From the NCBI GenBank assembly GCA_015056415.1, contig SVGJ01000012.1, forward strand, positions 1 through 61,299: a DNA stretch of 61,299 nucleotides, in the 5' to 3' direction. Positions 15,990 to 24,377 of this stretch are shown piece by piece. The translations under genes and the position numbers were made by a program. The notes under the pieces are model-generated. The model was given only the letters and a program-made list of their open reading frames with translations. It was not told where the DNA came from and did not search any database. Within the stretch, counting starts at the first letter, position 1. The number at the start of each line of letters is the position of its first letter. The DNA comes from Clostridiales bacterium (GTDB taxonomy: Bacteria > Bacillota > Clostridia > Christensenellales > Aristaeellaceae).

Positions 15990-17384
15990 TTAGAGCGGAG
16001 CGATCGTATTCAGGAGGGGGAAGAGCAGGCAGACCACGATGATCATGGATAGCTGCAGCCAGATGGTGACTTTGGGCAGGTCGAACATTTTATAGCCGTT
16101 TTGCGAGAAAGTGACCACAGGCACCGTATCCAGCGGCAGCAGGTAGCAGTTTTCCACACACAGGCCGCAGACCATGGCCAGCATGACGGGGTTCATGCCG
16201 TTGGCATTGGCGAACATACACACGATGGGCAGCAGGATGTTGGCGGAGGCGGGTGCCACCGGCACAGCCACCATGAAGATGAAGGTGGCGCCGGCGATCA
16301 GCGCGAGGGCAACAGGCAGCGGAAGTCCCGTAACGCCGGGGAAAAGCACGCTGCTGATCTGCTCAGCCAGGCCGGAGGAAACCACCGCCGAGCCTACGGA
16401 GATCATCGTACCGGCGATGAAAAAGGCGGGCCAGCTGTTGGCGCGTGAAAACTCATCCCAGGTGAGCACTGCGTGTCCGGGAATAAACAGGAACGCCAGC
16501 GCCACCAGCGCCACCATTGAGGTGTGCAGCGCAGGGATCCAGGAACTGGCGATCCACGCGGCGATGGTCAGGCCCACCAGAATGATGATGTATCGGTCCT
16601 GGCGGCCGGCCTTCTGGTCGCCATGGCTCAGGGAAGTCAGGAAGGACTCGATGCCCTGGGAGGGCAGTGCGGGCAGCTTGAAGACAAGGGTCAGGAAGAA
16701 GATGGCCAGCGCCAGCATACACGCGGTGATCGGGATGCCGTACATCATCCACTTGACAAAGGGGATGCCCGCGCCGGTGCTGTTCTCCACGGCGTCGATG
16801 ACCAGCAGGTTGATGCTGGAGCCGGCCGGGGTGGACATACCGCCGATCATGGCTGCCAGCGTGATGCCGATCATAAATACGCGCTTGGCCTTGACCTTGG
16901 CTTCTCCCTCGTAATTCTCCAGGAACTGCAGCGCGAAGGGCATGAAGATCACCGTGGCGGCCACATTGGAGATGAAGGCGGAAAGAACTGCGGTGCTCAG
17001 CATGATGCTGACCAGGATCTGCCGGGCGCTTTTGCCCAGACGCTTGAACAGCCAGAACAGCAGCCGCTGACAGTATAGGGATTTGGTCAGCGCCGCGGAA
17101 AGGCCGAAGGAAGCCATGGTGAAATACAGGATGTGGTTGGCATAGCCGCACAGCGCATCGCTGAAGGAGTTCACGCATTTGAACGCGAACAGAAGCGCCA
17201 CGGAAAGCAGACACACGATGGGCAGGGGCATGATCTCGAAGATGAGCATGATCAGCGTGAACAGCAATACCGCCAGGGTGCGGGTCGCGGCGGTGTCAGC
17301 CAGCAGGCCGGGGATCAGCGCGGCCACCAGCACAAGGACGGCTACGATGCCGGCGATGATCTGATGGGGTTTGAGCTTGGTCAT
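15990..17384 (-). CDS. SLC13/DASS-family anion:sodium symporter-like permease
   Basis: A 464-residue integral membrane protein with about 12 hydrophobic segments. It has the divalent anion:Na+ symporter layout: an early SVALLFAFKCVNSFSDALCG, the loop GGMSTPAGSSINLL characteristic of the substrate and sodium hairpin, and a second VPVAPASANILLP near residue 385. Family members take up citrate, succinate, sulfate or related anions; this branch is not assignable. Start at 17384 overlaps the stop of the upstream membrane protein gene by 4 bases (ATGA), so the two are coupled. The downstream ABC exporter genes follow within 12 bases. Confidence 0.85.
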   Translation of the reverse strand: MTKLKPHQIIAGIVAVLVLVAALIPGLLADTAATRTLAVLLFTLIMLIFEIMPLPIVCLLSVALLFAFKCVNSFSDALCGYANHILYFTMASFGLSAALTKSLYCQRLLFWLFKRLGKSARQILVSIMLSTAVLSAFISNVAATVIFMPFALQFLENYEGEAKVKAKRVFMIGITLAAMIGGMSTPAGSSINLLVIDAVENSTGAGIPFVKWMMYGIPITACMLALAIFFLTLVFKLPALPSQGIESFLTSLSHGDQKAGRQDRYIIILVGLTIAAWIASSWIPALHTSMVALVALAFLFIPGHAVLTWDEFSRANSWPAFFIAGTMISVGSAVVSSGLAEQISSVLFPGVTGLPLPVALALIAGATFIFMVAVPVAPASANILLPIVCMFANANGMNPVMLAMVCGLCVENCYLLPLDTVPVVTFSQNGYKMFDLPKVTIWLQLSMIIVVCLLFPLLNTIAPL

Positions 17385-18928
17385 TTCTCGGAGGCCTCCT
17401 GTGTGGTGGAATCGTCGGTGGCTTCGCTGTCGAAGAGCTTGTGCTGCAGGGCGTCATCGGCGATGCCGGTCTCCTCCAGGCCAAAGTCCTTCTGGGCGGC
17501 TTTGACGGCGGTAACGGTGGTGGTGGAGTAGGTGCCGGTGGCCTTTTGCATATAGCCCAGACCGACCAGCTTATCCTGCAGGCGGGTCACGCGTTCGCCC
17601 TTGTCGCCGGAAGCAAGGTCGTCATAGGTCACGCGGGCGTCGCCGTCGGTCAGCGGGAAGTAGATGTCGTGATCTTCGCCGTCCAGGAAATAGCGGAGAC
17701 GGATGAACTGAACCTGATCGGAGTACTCATAGCGCTTGTACAGTGTGACGGTATTCTTGGCCTTGATGGAGGCGTTGTAGTCGCCCTTCATCAGCTTGGT
17801 GAGGAGCTGGTATTCCTCCACCTCGGAGCCATCGGCCGTAACCACGGAAATGCTGAAGGCATCCTGGGGGATGATGGTCGCGAGGGTGTTCTCGGCGTCG
17901 GCGTTGGTATAGGAGAACTTCAGGGCGACGCCTGCCTCGGAGCCGGTAAGGTTGAAGGTGGAACCGTAATCCTTCGCGAAGTCCTCGGGCGTGTAGACAT
18001 TCTCCAGGGTGACGGTGCAATCCAGCGTGTAGTAGGTGGTGGTCGTGGCGTTCAGGCGGGGCGTGCCGGTGGAAAGGAGCTGCGTCTGGAAGGTGACGGC
18101 CTGGTAGGGCGGCACGTATACAGCCTCATGCTCCTCGGTCTCGACACGCTCGATGGAGGAGGTGGTGACCTCGGTGGTCTCCTCGGTGGGCGTGGGCAGG
18201 AAGTAATCCAGGTAGGTGCGGAAGCTTCCCCAGTTGACATACAGCACGATAACCAGCGCGAGCGTGAGCAGGAAGGTGCTCAGGGTGAGCAGGAAGCTCC
18301 TGACACGGGTCTTGGCGCGCATTTCGGACCGGTCAAACTCGTACTCCATTTCCATTTCGGCGTATGCATTGCGCAGCGCCAGCTGGAATTGCTCGGCAGT
18401 ATAGGCGACCTCGCTCCGCACCACAAGCGTACCGGCGGAGGCTTCATCCTCGCCGGCAGCGGGGGATTCATCCAGGATCACCACGGGTTCCACGGCAATG
18501 GGCTCGTCGGACGCACCGGTTTCTGCGGCTACGGTCTCGTCTGTCTTGCTTACTGGCTCAAGAATGACAGGCGCAGCCTCGCTGGCAGTGGCCGGTTCCT
18601 CCACGGGCGCTTCGGCGGGAGCCTCCACGACAGCGGAAACCTCGGGGTCCGTCAGCGTCAGCATGATGTGCCCCTCATCGGCGTGCTCAATCTGAACCTC
18701 CAGGGTCTGGCCATCCGTCAGGGAAAATGAAAAAGAAGCCAGCGAGCTATGCTCCTGCGCCAGGCCTTCCGGGCTGATGCACTTGATAAAGCGCTGCTTT
18801 TCCGCCAGCGTGCTGATCCGGGGCAGATAAGCCGCACGCAGGTCATCCAGCGCTTCACGCCGGCCGTTTTCCATATTGACCAGCTCAAAGGTCTTGTTGT
18901 TCAGCAGGTAGCCTTTAACGGTGTTCAC
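17381..18928 (-). CDS. Single-pass membrane protein with C-terminal peptidoglycan-binding module
   Basis: A 515-residue protein. The N-terminal cytoplasmic region (about 1-85; VKGYLLNNKTFELVNMENGR) is of unknown fold and is followed by a Glu/Ala/Pro-rich linker. A basic segment leads into one transmembrane helix (about 218-238, LLTLSTFLLTLALVIVLYV), then a PTPTEET linker and an extracellular beta-rich domain. A peptidoglycan-binding-1 module sits near the end (GDKGERVTRLQDKLVGLGYM). The start is a GTG at 18928 preceded by GGAGG at good spacing; an ATG 24 codons upstream lacks an RBS and lies between the Big2 terminator and the RBS. It is coupled to the SLC13 gene. It could link cell-wall status to transport, but this is only inference from architecture. 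Confidence 0.7.
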   Translation of the reverse strand: MNTVKGYLLNNKTFELVNMENGRREALDDLRAAYLPRISTLAEKQRFIKCISPEGLAQEHSSLASFSFSLTDGQTLEVQIEHADEGHIMLTLTDPEVSAVVEAPAEAPVEEPATASEAAPVILEPVSKTDETVAAETGASDEPIAVEPVVILDESPAAGEDEASAGTLVVRSEVAYTAEQFQLALRNAYAEMEMEYEFDRSEMRAKTRVRSFLLTLSTFLLTLALVIVLYVNWGSFRTYLDYFLPTPTEETTEVTTSSIERVETEEHEAVYVPPYQAVTFQTQLLSTGTPRLNATTTTYYTLDCTVTLENVYTPEDFAKDYGSTFNLTGSEAGVALKFSYTNADAENTLATIIPQDAFSISVVTADGSEVEEYQLLTKLMKGDYNASIKAKNTVTLYKRYEYSDQVQFIRLRYFLDGEDHDIYFPLTDGDARVTYDDLASGDKGERVTRLQDKLVGLGYMQKATGTYSTTTVTAVKAAQKDFGLEETGIADDALQHKLFDSEATDDSTTQEASEK

Positions 18929-18971
18929 AGACGGTCCCTCCGTGATGTGATGTAGGGGAATAAACGCGCAA

Positions 18972-19018
18972 AAGCACCTTGCGGGATGCAGCATACGCAT
19001 GCATCCCGCGGTGCCTGG
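18972..19018 (-). terminator. Terminator after Big2 protein gene
   Basis: Minus strand: GCGGGATGCA pairs with TGCATCCCGC, within an outer GCACC/GGTGC stem, followed by TTTTG. Confidence 0.75.
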
Positions 19019-19039
19019 GGCTATGGATCAATTAACAGA

Positions 19040-20296
19040 TCAGTTGGACAGGTTCTTGGCGAAGTTCTTCAGGAGCTTGACCTGCTCCATGGCGGCCTTG
19101 ATGTAGTTCAGGGTGGTGTTGTCGTCAGGACGGTAATCATAATCCAGACGATACTCGATCTTGTCCACGTAGGCCTGGATGCGGCGGGCGTAGGTAAAGG
19201 CGGTGGTCTTCAGCGAGGGATGGGTCTTGCAAATGGCCACCAGGTTATCCGCGGCGGTGGTAATGCTGTCGAGCTTCGTCTTGATGTCCGAGGGGATCTT
19301 GTCATCCATGGCGTTGTAAATGGTGTTCAGGTGGGGCAGAAGGCCCTTGTTGTAGATCACGCTGAAGGGGGTGTTCTTCACGGTGACCTTCATTGTGCCA
19401 CGGATGGAGGACTTGGAGCGGGAGATGACGGTGATGGTGGCGGTGCCGGCCTTCTTGCCGGTGACGACGCCATTGGCGGAAACGGAAGCAACAGAGGTGT
19501 TGCTGGAGCGCCACAGCACGTCCTTCACGGTGGCGTTGGTGGGCGCCATGGAGGGCTTCAGGGTAATGGTGTTGCTGTAGCTGGTATTCTCAATGGGGGT
19601 GAGGTACAGGGTGGCGGCGGACTTGTTGGGGCGGACCCTGGTCACCTCGTAGAATTTGCGGACGACCACGCGGCAGTAATCGCGGACGGAGCCATTCGCC
19701 TTGGAAGTGCAGTAGATGAGGGTGGTGCCGGGGTTCAGCGCGGTGACCTTACCGGACTGGGTCACGGTGGCGACCTTGGGGTTGCTGGACTTCCAGGTCA
19801 CATTGGCGTAGGAGTTGTAGGGGGAGTAGCTGTAGGAGAGAGTGTCCTGACGGTAGTAGCCGTAGGAAGGCTTGTTTACCGTGTACAGGGTGATCTGGGA
19901 TTCAGGAATGCTGATGCTGGTGGGCTGCCTGTCGTAGACGTAGACATAGCAGTAGTCAGATACGGAGGGGTTGGCCTTGGAGGTGGCATAGATCTTGGTG
20001 TTGCCGGCCTTCTTGGCGGTAACCTTGCCGGTCTTGGAGACGGTGGCGACAGAAGGATTGGTGGAACTCCAGGTAACGCTCTTGTCGTCCGAGGTGGAGG
20101 TGGAGGACACGGTGGCGCTCAGCTGAATGGTCTTGGCATAGCTGGACTCAGCGTTCACGTACAGGTTGGCGTAGCTGGATGAGACGTTGACGTAGTAGAC
20201 ACTCGCCTTAGCCTCGGTGGTGGGGAAGGTGAGGGAAGTGACGAACAGCAGGGCGCACAGGGCGACCAGAAGGATGCGGGTGAGCTTCTTTGCCAT
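19040..20296 (-). CDS. Secreted Big2 (bacterial Ig-like) surface protein
   Basis: A 418-residue exported protein with a clear signal peptide (ILLVALCALLFVTSLTFP, cleavage near AKA-SV). Three bacterial Ig-like group 2 domains follow, each with the W-x-S-S-N-P/T-x-V-A-x-V core (VTWSSTNPSVATVSKTGKVT; SNPKVATVTQSGKVT; SNTSVASVSANGVVT). A helical C-terminal region (about 310-418) has no recognised anchor. Such domains mediate adhesion or extend surface proteins. The domains are Ser/Thr/Tyr-rich. It lies 15 bases after the ABC ATPase gene with RBS AAGGAGG and is followed by a terminator, so it is the last gene of the MarR-headed unit. Confidence 0.88.
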   Translation of the reverse strand: MAKKLTRILLVALCALLFVTSLTFPTTEAKASVYYVNVSSSYANLYVNAESSYAKTIQLSATVSSTSTSDDKSVTWSSTNPSVATVSKTGKVTAKKAGNTKIYATSKANPSVSDYCYVYVYDRQPTSISIPESQITLYTVNKPSYGYYRQDTLSYSYSPYNSYANVTWKSSNPKVATVTQSGKVTALNPGTTLIYCTSKANGSVRDYCRVVVRKFYEVTRVRPNKSAATLYLTPIENTSYSNTITLKPSMAPTNATVKDVLWRSSNTSVASVSANGVVTGKKAGTATITVISRSKSSIRGTMKVTVKNTPFSVIYNKGLLPHLNTIYNAMDDKIPSDIKTKLDSITTAADNLVAICKTHPSLKTTAFTYARRIQAYVDKIEYRLDYDYRPDDNTTLNYIKAAMEQVKLLKNFAKNLSN

Positions 20297-20311
20297 GGGG
20301 ATGCTACCTCC

Positions 20312-21004
20312 TTAAAAGGTCGTGTAGGGGGTGGTTATCGCGGAATCGCGGTTGCCCAGCAGGGGGAGCTGGTAGACTGAATCACACATTTCAGCCACCT
20401 CGGGGGAATGGGTAACGATGATCACGCACTTGTTGGAATTGTGCGCAAGATCCAGCATCAGGTCAATGATACCGCGGCCGGTCTCGTTATCGAGGTTGCC
20501 GGTAGGCTCGTCGGCCAGCAGCACATTGGCGTTGGAGGAAATGGCCCGGGCGATGGCGACACGCTGCTGCTGTCCGCCGGAGAGCTTGAGCACGCGGCGG
20601 TGGAGCTGCATGGTGTTCAGCCCCATGCGGCGCAGGAGCTGCTCGGCCGTTTCCTTCTTTTGCCTGGCACGTCCCTTGACCTTGGCGATGTCCATCGACA
20701 GGCGGACGTTTTCCAGGGCGGTCAGCTTGGGCAGCAGGTTGTAATTCTGGAAGACCAGACCCACATAGTTGCTGCGGTACTTGTACTGGCTGATCTCGCT
20801 GATGGGCTTGCCATCGTAGCGAATCACGCCTTTGGTGGGTTTGACAAGGCACGCCAGAAGTGAAAGCAGCGTGGTTTTGCCCGCACCGGATCTTCCAATA
20901 ATAGCATAGCACTTGCCGCACTCAAAATCAAGACTCAGGTTGCGCAGAACGGGGGTTTTCCGGTCATACGCAAAGGAGATTCCATCCAGTGAAAGTATGC
21001 TCAT
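20312..21004 (-). CDS. ABC transporter ATP-binding protein (MacB/LolD type)
   Basis: A 230-residue ATPase. It carries Walker A IIGRSGAGKTTLL, Q-loop VFQNYNLLPKLTALENV, signature LKLSGGQQQRVAIARA, Walker B VLLADEPTGNLD and H-loop VIIVTHS. The pattern 'YNLLPKLTALENV' and 'ADEPTGNLD' is that of the MacB/LolD/FtsE group that works with FtsX-fold permeases, here the upstream gene. Such pairs act as mechanotransmission machines, antimicrobial-peptide sensors or lipoprotein/peptide exporters. The ATG at 21004 has an AGGTGGAG ribosome binding site; a GTG at 21013 is possible. The start lies about 10 bases beyond the permease stop. Confidence 0.92.
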   Translation of the reverse strand: MSILSLDGISFAYDRKTPVLRNLSLDFECGKCYAIIGRSGAGKTTLLSLLACLVKPTKGVIRYDGKPISEISQYKYRSNYVGLVFQNYNLLPKLTALENVRLSMDIAKVKGRARQKKETAEQLLRRMGLNTMQLHRRVLKLSGGQQQRVAIARAISSNANVLLADEPTGNLDNETGRGIIDLMLDLAHNSNKCVIIVTHSPEVAEMCDSVYQLPLLGNRDSAITTPYTTF

Positions 21005-21014
21005 GCTCTCCACC

Positions 21015-22661
21015 TCACTCTCTCTCGGACAGGATCCGCAGGGGATCGTAGCGCATGATGAAGAGGGACGTTACCGAGCCGGAGAGAATGGCCAGCGCCA
21101 GGCCGATGGCAGCCATCTTCAGGATGATCATGTAGTCGATGGAGAACTGGACGGTGGTCACGTAATCGACCTCGCCCTCCACGTCGCCGCCGCGGGGCTT
21201 CACCTGGGTATCGGATACCTGGCGGCCGTAGTTGGCGTTTTTCTGCATCAGGTCGGATTCGCTCTGCGCCACCTGGCCGGCCAGCAGCTCGTTGGTGACG
21301 GGAACGGACACCAGTGAGCCCACTACCAGGCCGCACATGATGGCGATCATGGAGACGATCAGCAATTCGCAGGTGAACTGCATGGCCACCTTGCGCTTGG
21401 GCATGCCGATGGCCGAAAGCACGCCGATCTCATACTTGCGCTCGCGGATGTTCAAAACGTTCAGCGCTACCAGCACGATGCTGCCGATGGCCAGCACCAC
21501 ATAGAGGAAGGTCTCGGCGAACATCTTGAGGTTGTTCAGGGGGACAAGGCTTTCCTCGTAGCTGGCAACGTCGTTGGAGGTGACGGTGTATTTGGTCTCC
21601 AGGCCCATTTCGCGCACGGCGGTCTCGAACTGGTCGTAATCGTCCATGGTGGCGAAAAGGTAGGTGCCCTCGATGGTTTCGGTGATGGCAAGGCTCTCCT
21701 CTTCGGAATCATCCGCTTCTTCTCCGGAGGAGCCATCCTCCTTTGCGGGGGTGACCAGTTTGCCCTGGGTGGTCAGCAGCTGTTCCACCATTTTGTCGCC
21801 ATCCTTGATGAAGCTGGCGACCTCGGCGGGATCGTTATACTCCTCGGAGCGGGCGACGATGTCGCTGACCACCGCGTAGCTGGTGATGATCACGTTGCCG
21901 GGATCCTGATAGACCGTGGCGGTGGAGGTGGTACTGTCGGAGGTGTTGTTGTAGATGCCGACGATCGTGAACACGAAGGTCTCGTTTTCGTTGTTATAGT
22001 TGCACAGGGTGATCTGATGGCCGACCTCCAGGGAGTTGTAGGTGGCCAGGTCGTCGGAGATGATGCACACATAATCGGTGGTGTTCTCCTCGAACATGGT
22101 ACCCTCGGCGATCTCGCACACGCCGGTGTAGAAATCGCTCATGGAGCGGTCGGACACATAGCCCTCCAGGGGAAACTGGCCCTGCACCGCCAGCGAGGAG
22201 AGCAGCTCGTCCCCGGAGGGGCCGTTGGCGCCGGGGGGCGCCATGGTGGTGCTCATCTCGGAGATGGTGGTGCTGGTGCTGTCGCTCAGGGGAAGCAGGT
22301 CGTCGTTGCCGTTGAGGTAGATGGTGGAGACGTAATAGAAGTCCTGCACACAATCGGCCTCGGCATAGGTCTGCATGTCGCTCAGGGAGAGGCCGGCCAG
22401 CTCCTCCAGCTTTTCGGACATGGCGGCGCGGTCGGTCACGTCGCTGTTCTGCAGCTCCTCCATGATGTACTGTCTGTCCACGTTGATGTGGGCCTCGATA
22501 TCCATCAGCTGGAGCGAATCTTCACGGGCCACATCCGCGGACTGCTGGATGGACAGAGCGATGCAGCATGCCGTGGCCAGAACGAACATGATAAGACCGA
22601 TGATCACGTTGCGCGCCACGGCGCGTGACACGCTCAGCCAGGCATTGCGAAGGATGTACAT
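21015..22661 (-). CDS. FtsX/MacB-fold ABC transporter permease
   Basis: A 548-residue permease. An N-terminal transmembrane helix (VIIGLIMFVLATACCIALSI) is followed by a large extracellular domain (about residues 50-370), then three C-terminal helices with the FtsX-type motif LNIRERKYEIGVLSAIGMPK. This is the MacB topology, where the periplasmic or extracellular domain binds partner or cargo and ATP hydrolysis in the partner ATPase drives conformational change. The loop contains acidic low-complexity stretches (EEADDSEEES). ATG at 22661 lies 12 bases after GGAAGGAG; an in-frame TTG directly abutting that RBS was rejected. No separate membrane-fusion protein gene is seen; the neighbouring anchored pseudo-phosphatase-like protein is a possible partner. 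Confidence 0.88.
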   Translation of the reverse strand: MYILRNAWLSVSRAVARNVIIGLIMFVLATACCIALSIQQSADVAREDSLQLMDIEAHINVDRQYIMEELQNSDVTDRAAMSEKLEELAGLSLSDMQTYAEADCVQDFYYVSTIYLNGNDDLLPLSDSTSTTISEMSTTMAPPGANGPSGDELLSSLAVQGQFPLEGYVSDRSMSDFYTGVCEIAEGTMFEENTTDYVCIISDDLATYNSLEVGHQITLCNYNNENETFVFTIVGIYNNTSDSTTSTATVYQDPGNVIITSYAVVSDIVARSEEYNDPAEVASFIKDGDKMVEQLLTTQGKLVTPAKEDGSSGEEADDSEEESLAITETIEGTYLFATMDDYDQFETAVREMGLETKYTVTSNDVASYEESLVPLNNLKMFAETFLYVVLAIGSIVLVALNVLNIRERKYEIGVLSAIGMPKRKVAMQFTCELLIVSMIAIMCGLVVGSLVSVPVTNELLAGQVAQSESDLMQKNANYGRQVSDTQVKPRGGDVEGEVDYVTTVQFSIDYMIILKMAAIGLALAILSGSVTSLFIMRYDPLRILSERE

Positions 22662-22703
22662 GGGTGAAAACAACTCCTTCCGGACCTGTGTCCGGGATGA
22701 ACT

Positions 22704-23579
22704 TTACATCGGCATGGCGCTCTCCGGGGGAGCGGGAGGCGTGGGAGAGGCCGGCGCGCCGATGCCGGGCATGCCGCCGGGCATACCAGGCATACCAGGC
22801 ATACCGGGCATGCCCTCCTGACCGGGGCCGGGGCCCTGGGAGCGGCGCAGGGCGCCCATGCCCAGGAAAGCGGCCGCCAGCAGCGCCAGGATCACCACGA
22901 TGGCGATCACCGTCTTGCGCTTGGAGGGGCGCTCCTTCTTCTTGGGCATGAACAGGACGGACAGGGAATATTCCTCATCGGCGCCGGCCTTGCGCTCGAA
23001 CAGGTTGCGCAGGATCGTCATCCAGTGCTCGGCGGTGGTGGCCTCGGCCAGGGATTCCTCCAGCTCGTCGGGGGTGATGGCGCCGGCGAAGTTGGCCGAG
23101 CAGATCAGGAAGGAATTCTCGCCCTTGCCGAACTTGGCCGAGGGCTGGGTGATGGCGTCGATATGCTGGCGGGTACCCAGGCTTTCGGTGGGCTTTTCGG
23201 GATAGGCGTGCATGATCTGGCCGTTCACGAAGTGGAAGGCCCGCACCGTGCCGAAGCCCAGGAAGCGATAGCTGTCCTTATGGATGAACAGCGCGCCGGC
23301 GGAACAGTGGGTGCGGAACTGGGGGGACTGCATGGCGAAGATGCCATCGTTGGCGAAATTGGCCAGCTGCTTCATGGCCTCGTCGCCCAGGGAGGGGCGG
23401 CGCAGATAGTTTTCCAGCAGGATCCGGCTGGCTTTGGCGCTGGCGCTGGTCTGGCCCTTGCCTTCGTTTTCGCTCTCGGCCAGGACAAGGCAGCTGTTCT
23501 TGCCCTTCATTTCAATGGCGGTGGTGATGTTACCCTCGCCCTGGGGCTTGCTGTTGTAAGAGACGCCAGGAAATTTCAT
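22704..23579 (-). CDS. Membrane-anchored degenerate PP2C-like protein
   Basis: A 291-residue protein. Residues 1-210 follow the order of elements of a PPM/PP2C phosphatase: strand and glycine turn (VLAESENEGKG), helix SAKASRILLENYL, strand pair SAGALFIHKDSYRFLGFGTVRAF, then SFLICSANFAGAITPDEL. The metal-binding aspartates expected at DGMGG, GDSR and CSDG are replaced (ENEGKG, GFGTVR, CSAN), so catalysis is unlikely. A basic KKKERPSKRK stretch precedes one transmembrane helix (VIAIVVILALLAAAFLGMGA). The tail is a Met-Pro-Gly repeat plus a Pro/Ala-rich end. RBS GGAGGT precedes ATG 23579. The fold call is by eye and needs a profile search. Confidence 0.55.
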   Translation of the reverse strand: MKFPGVSYNSKPQGEGNITTAIEMKGKNSCLVLAESENEGKGQTSASAKASRILLENYLRRPSLGDEAMKQLANFANDGIFAMQSPQFRTHCSAGALFIHKDSYRFLGFGTVRAFHFVNGQIMHAYPEKPTESLGTRQHIDAITQPSAKFGKGENSFLICSANFAGAITPDELEESLAEATTAEHWMTILRNLFERKAGADEEYSLSVLFMPKKKERPSKRKTVIAIVVILALLAAAFLGMGALRRSQGPGPGQEGMPGMPGMPGMPGGMPGIGAPASPTPPAPPESAMPM

Positions 23580-23620
23580 GGCAGTTACCTCCTGCGGTTT
23601 GTTTGTTGTTGGGGGGGCGG

Positions 23621-24178
23621 TCAAAGCGGCCGCTCGTGGGGGTCGTCCATGGGGATGAAATCGTCCTCGCCCTCGGGGGGCATATGTGGCGGCTTGGCAT
23701 GCCGGCCGGGACGGCGGCCGGGCCGCATCAGGGGGCGGCGCTCCGGCAGCTGCTGATCCATATGCGCGATCACCGTGGAAAGCAGCTTCTGCAGCGCGAC
23801 CTTCTGGGAAGAGTCGAGGCACTCGAAGGGATCGATGAGCTGCTCCTCGGGCTCGGCAGGCTGATCGGAGGCGGCCTCGCCGGCAGGGGTCAGGGAGACC
23901 ATCATGGTGCGGCGGTCCTGCGGGGAAGCGTGCCGGGTGACGTAGCCTTTCTTTTCCAGCTTGCCCAGGATCTCGCACAGGGCCTGCTGGGAAACGCCCA
24001 TCAGGTCGGCCAGGTCGCGCTGGCGGGTGGTGGGCTGCAGCTTGAGCATCCGCAGCACCCGGCCCTGCCCACGCAGGGGCGTGAAGCGGGCTCCGGCGGC
24101 GTGGGCATTCCATTCGGCGCAGCGGTGCAGCTTGACGTCGGCATCAATAATCAGATCGGAAAGAAGACTGCGTTTCAT
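23621..24178 (-). CDS. MarR-family transcriptional regulator
   Basis: A 185-residue winged-helix protein. The MarR core is clear: RVLRMLKLQPTTRQRDLADLMGVSQQALCEILGKLEKKGYVTRHAS, then the wing DRRTMMVSLTPAG. A long C-terminal helix and an unusual Arg/Pro/His-rich tail ending in an acidic stretch follow. MarR regulators usually respond to phenolic, oxidative or metabolic ligands. It heads a minus-strand unit (PP2C-like protein, ABC permease and ATPase, Big2). It is divergent from the radical SAM operon, whose promoter is overlapped by a perfect inverted repeat that this protein probably binds. Start chosen at 24178 after AAGGAG. Confidence 0.88.
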   Translation of the reverse strand: MKRSLLSDLIIDADVKLHRCAEWNAHAAGARFTPLRGQGRVLRMLKLQPTTRQRDLADLMGVSQQALCEILGKLEKKGYVTRHASPQDRRTMMVSLTPAGEAASDQPAEPEEQLIDPFECLDSSQKVALQKLLSTVIAHMDQQLPERRPLMRPGRRPGRHAKPPHMPPEGEDDFIPMDDPHERPL

Positions 24179-24225
24179 TCTGATCATCTCCTTGACATAT
24201 TGCTGCATAGAATTGAAAACACCGC

Positions 24226-24254
24226 TTGAAAAGAGGATGATCATGTGGTAAAAT
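24226..24254 (+). promoter_or_regulatory. Promoter of radical SAM/methyltransferase operon
   Basis: -35 TTGAAA (24226-24231), 17-base spacer, -10 TAAAAT (24249-24254). The -10 lies in the middle of the inverted repeat at 24241-24268. Confidence 0.7.
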
Positions 24255-24268
24255 ATAGTACCACATGA
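24241..24268. promoter_or_regulatory. Perfect inverted repeat, probable MarR operator
   Basis: Arms TCATGTGGTA (24241-24250) and TACCACATGA (24259-24268) with an 8-base AT-rich spacer. It covers the spacer, -10 and start region of the rightward promoter and lies about 18-45 bases downstream of the leftward start point, so one repressor could control both units. Confidence 0.75.
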
Positions 24269-24292
24269 GAATCCATCTAACTATACTCCTAA

Positions 24293-24321
24293 ACTATACC
24301 AGATTGGAAATAAAATGTCAA
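24293..24321 (-). promoter_or_regulatory. Promoter of marR-headed operon
   Basis: Minus strand: -35 TTGACA (24321-24316), 17-base spacer, -10 TATAGT (24298-24293). The -35 overlaps a 12-base palindrome TCAAGTACTTGA (24318-24329). Confidence 0.8.
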
Positions 24322-24377
24322 GTACTTGATGAATTTTCGTGCGAAGATCCGCTACTTAAGAAGGGAAGGATTTTTTG

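Noticed and set aside
22722-22810. Short-period repeat GGCATACC/GGCATGCC considered as a CRISPR-like or satellite repeat
   Set aside because: It encodes the in-frame Met-Pro-Gly tail of the PP2C-like protein; no spacers are present.
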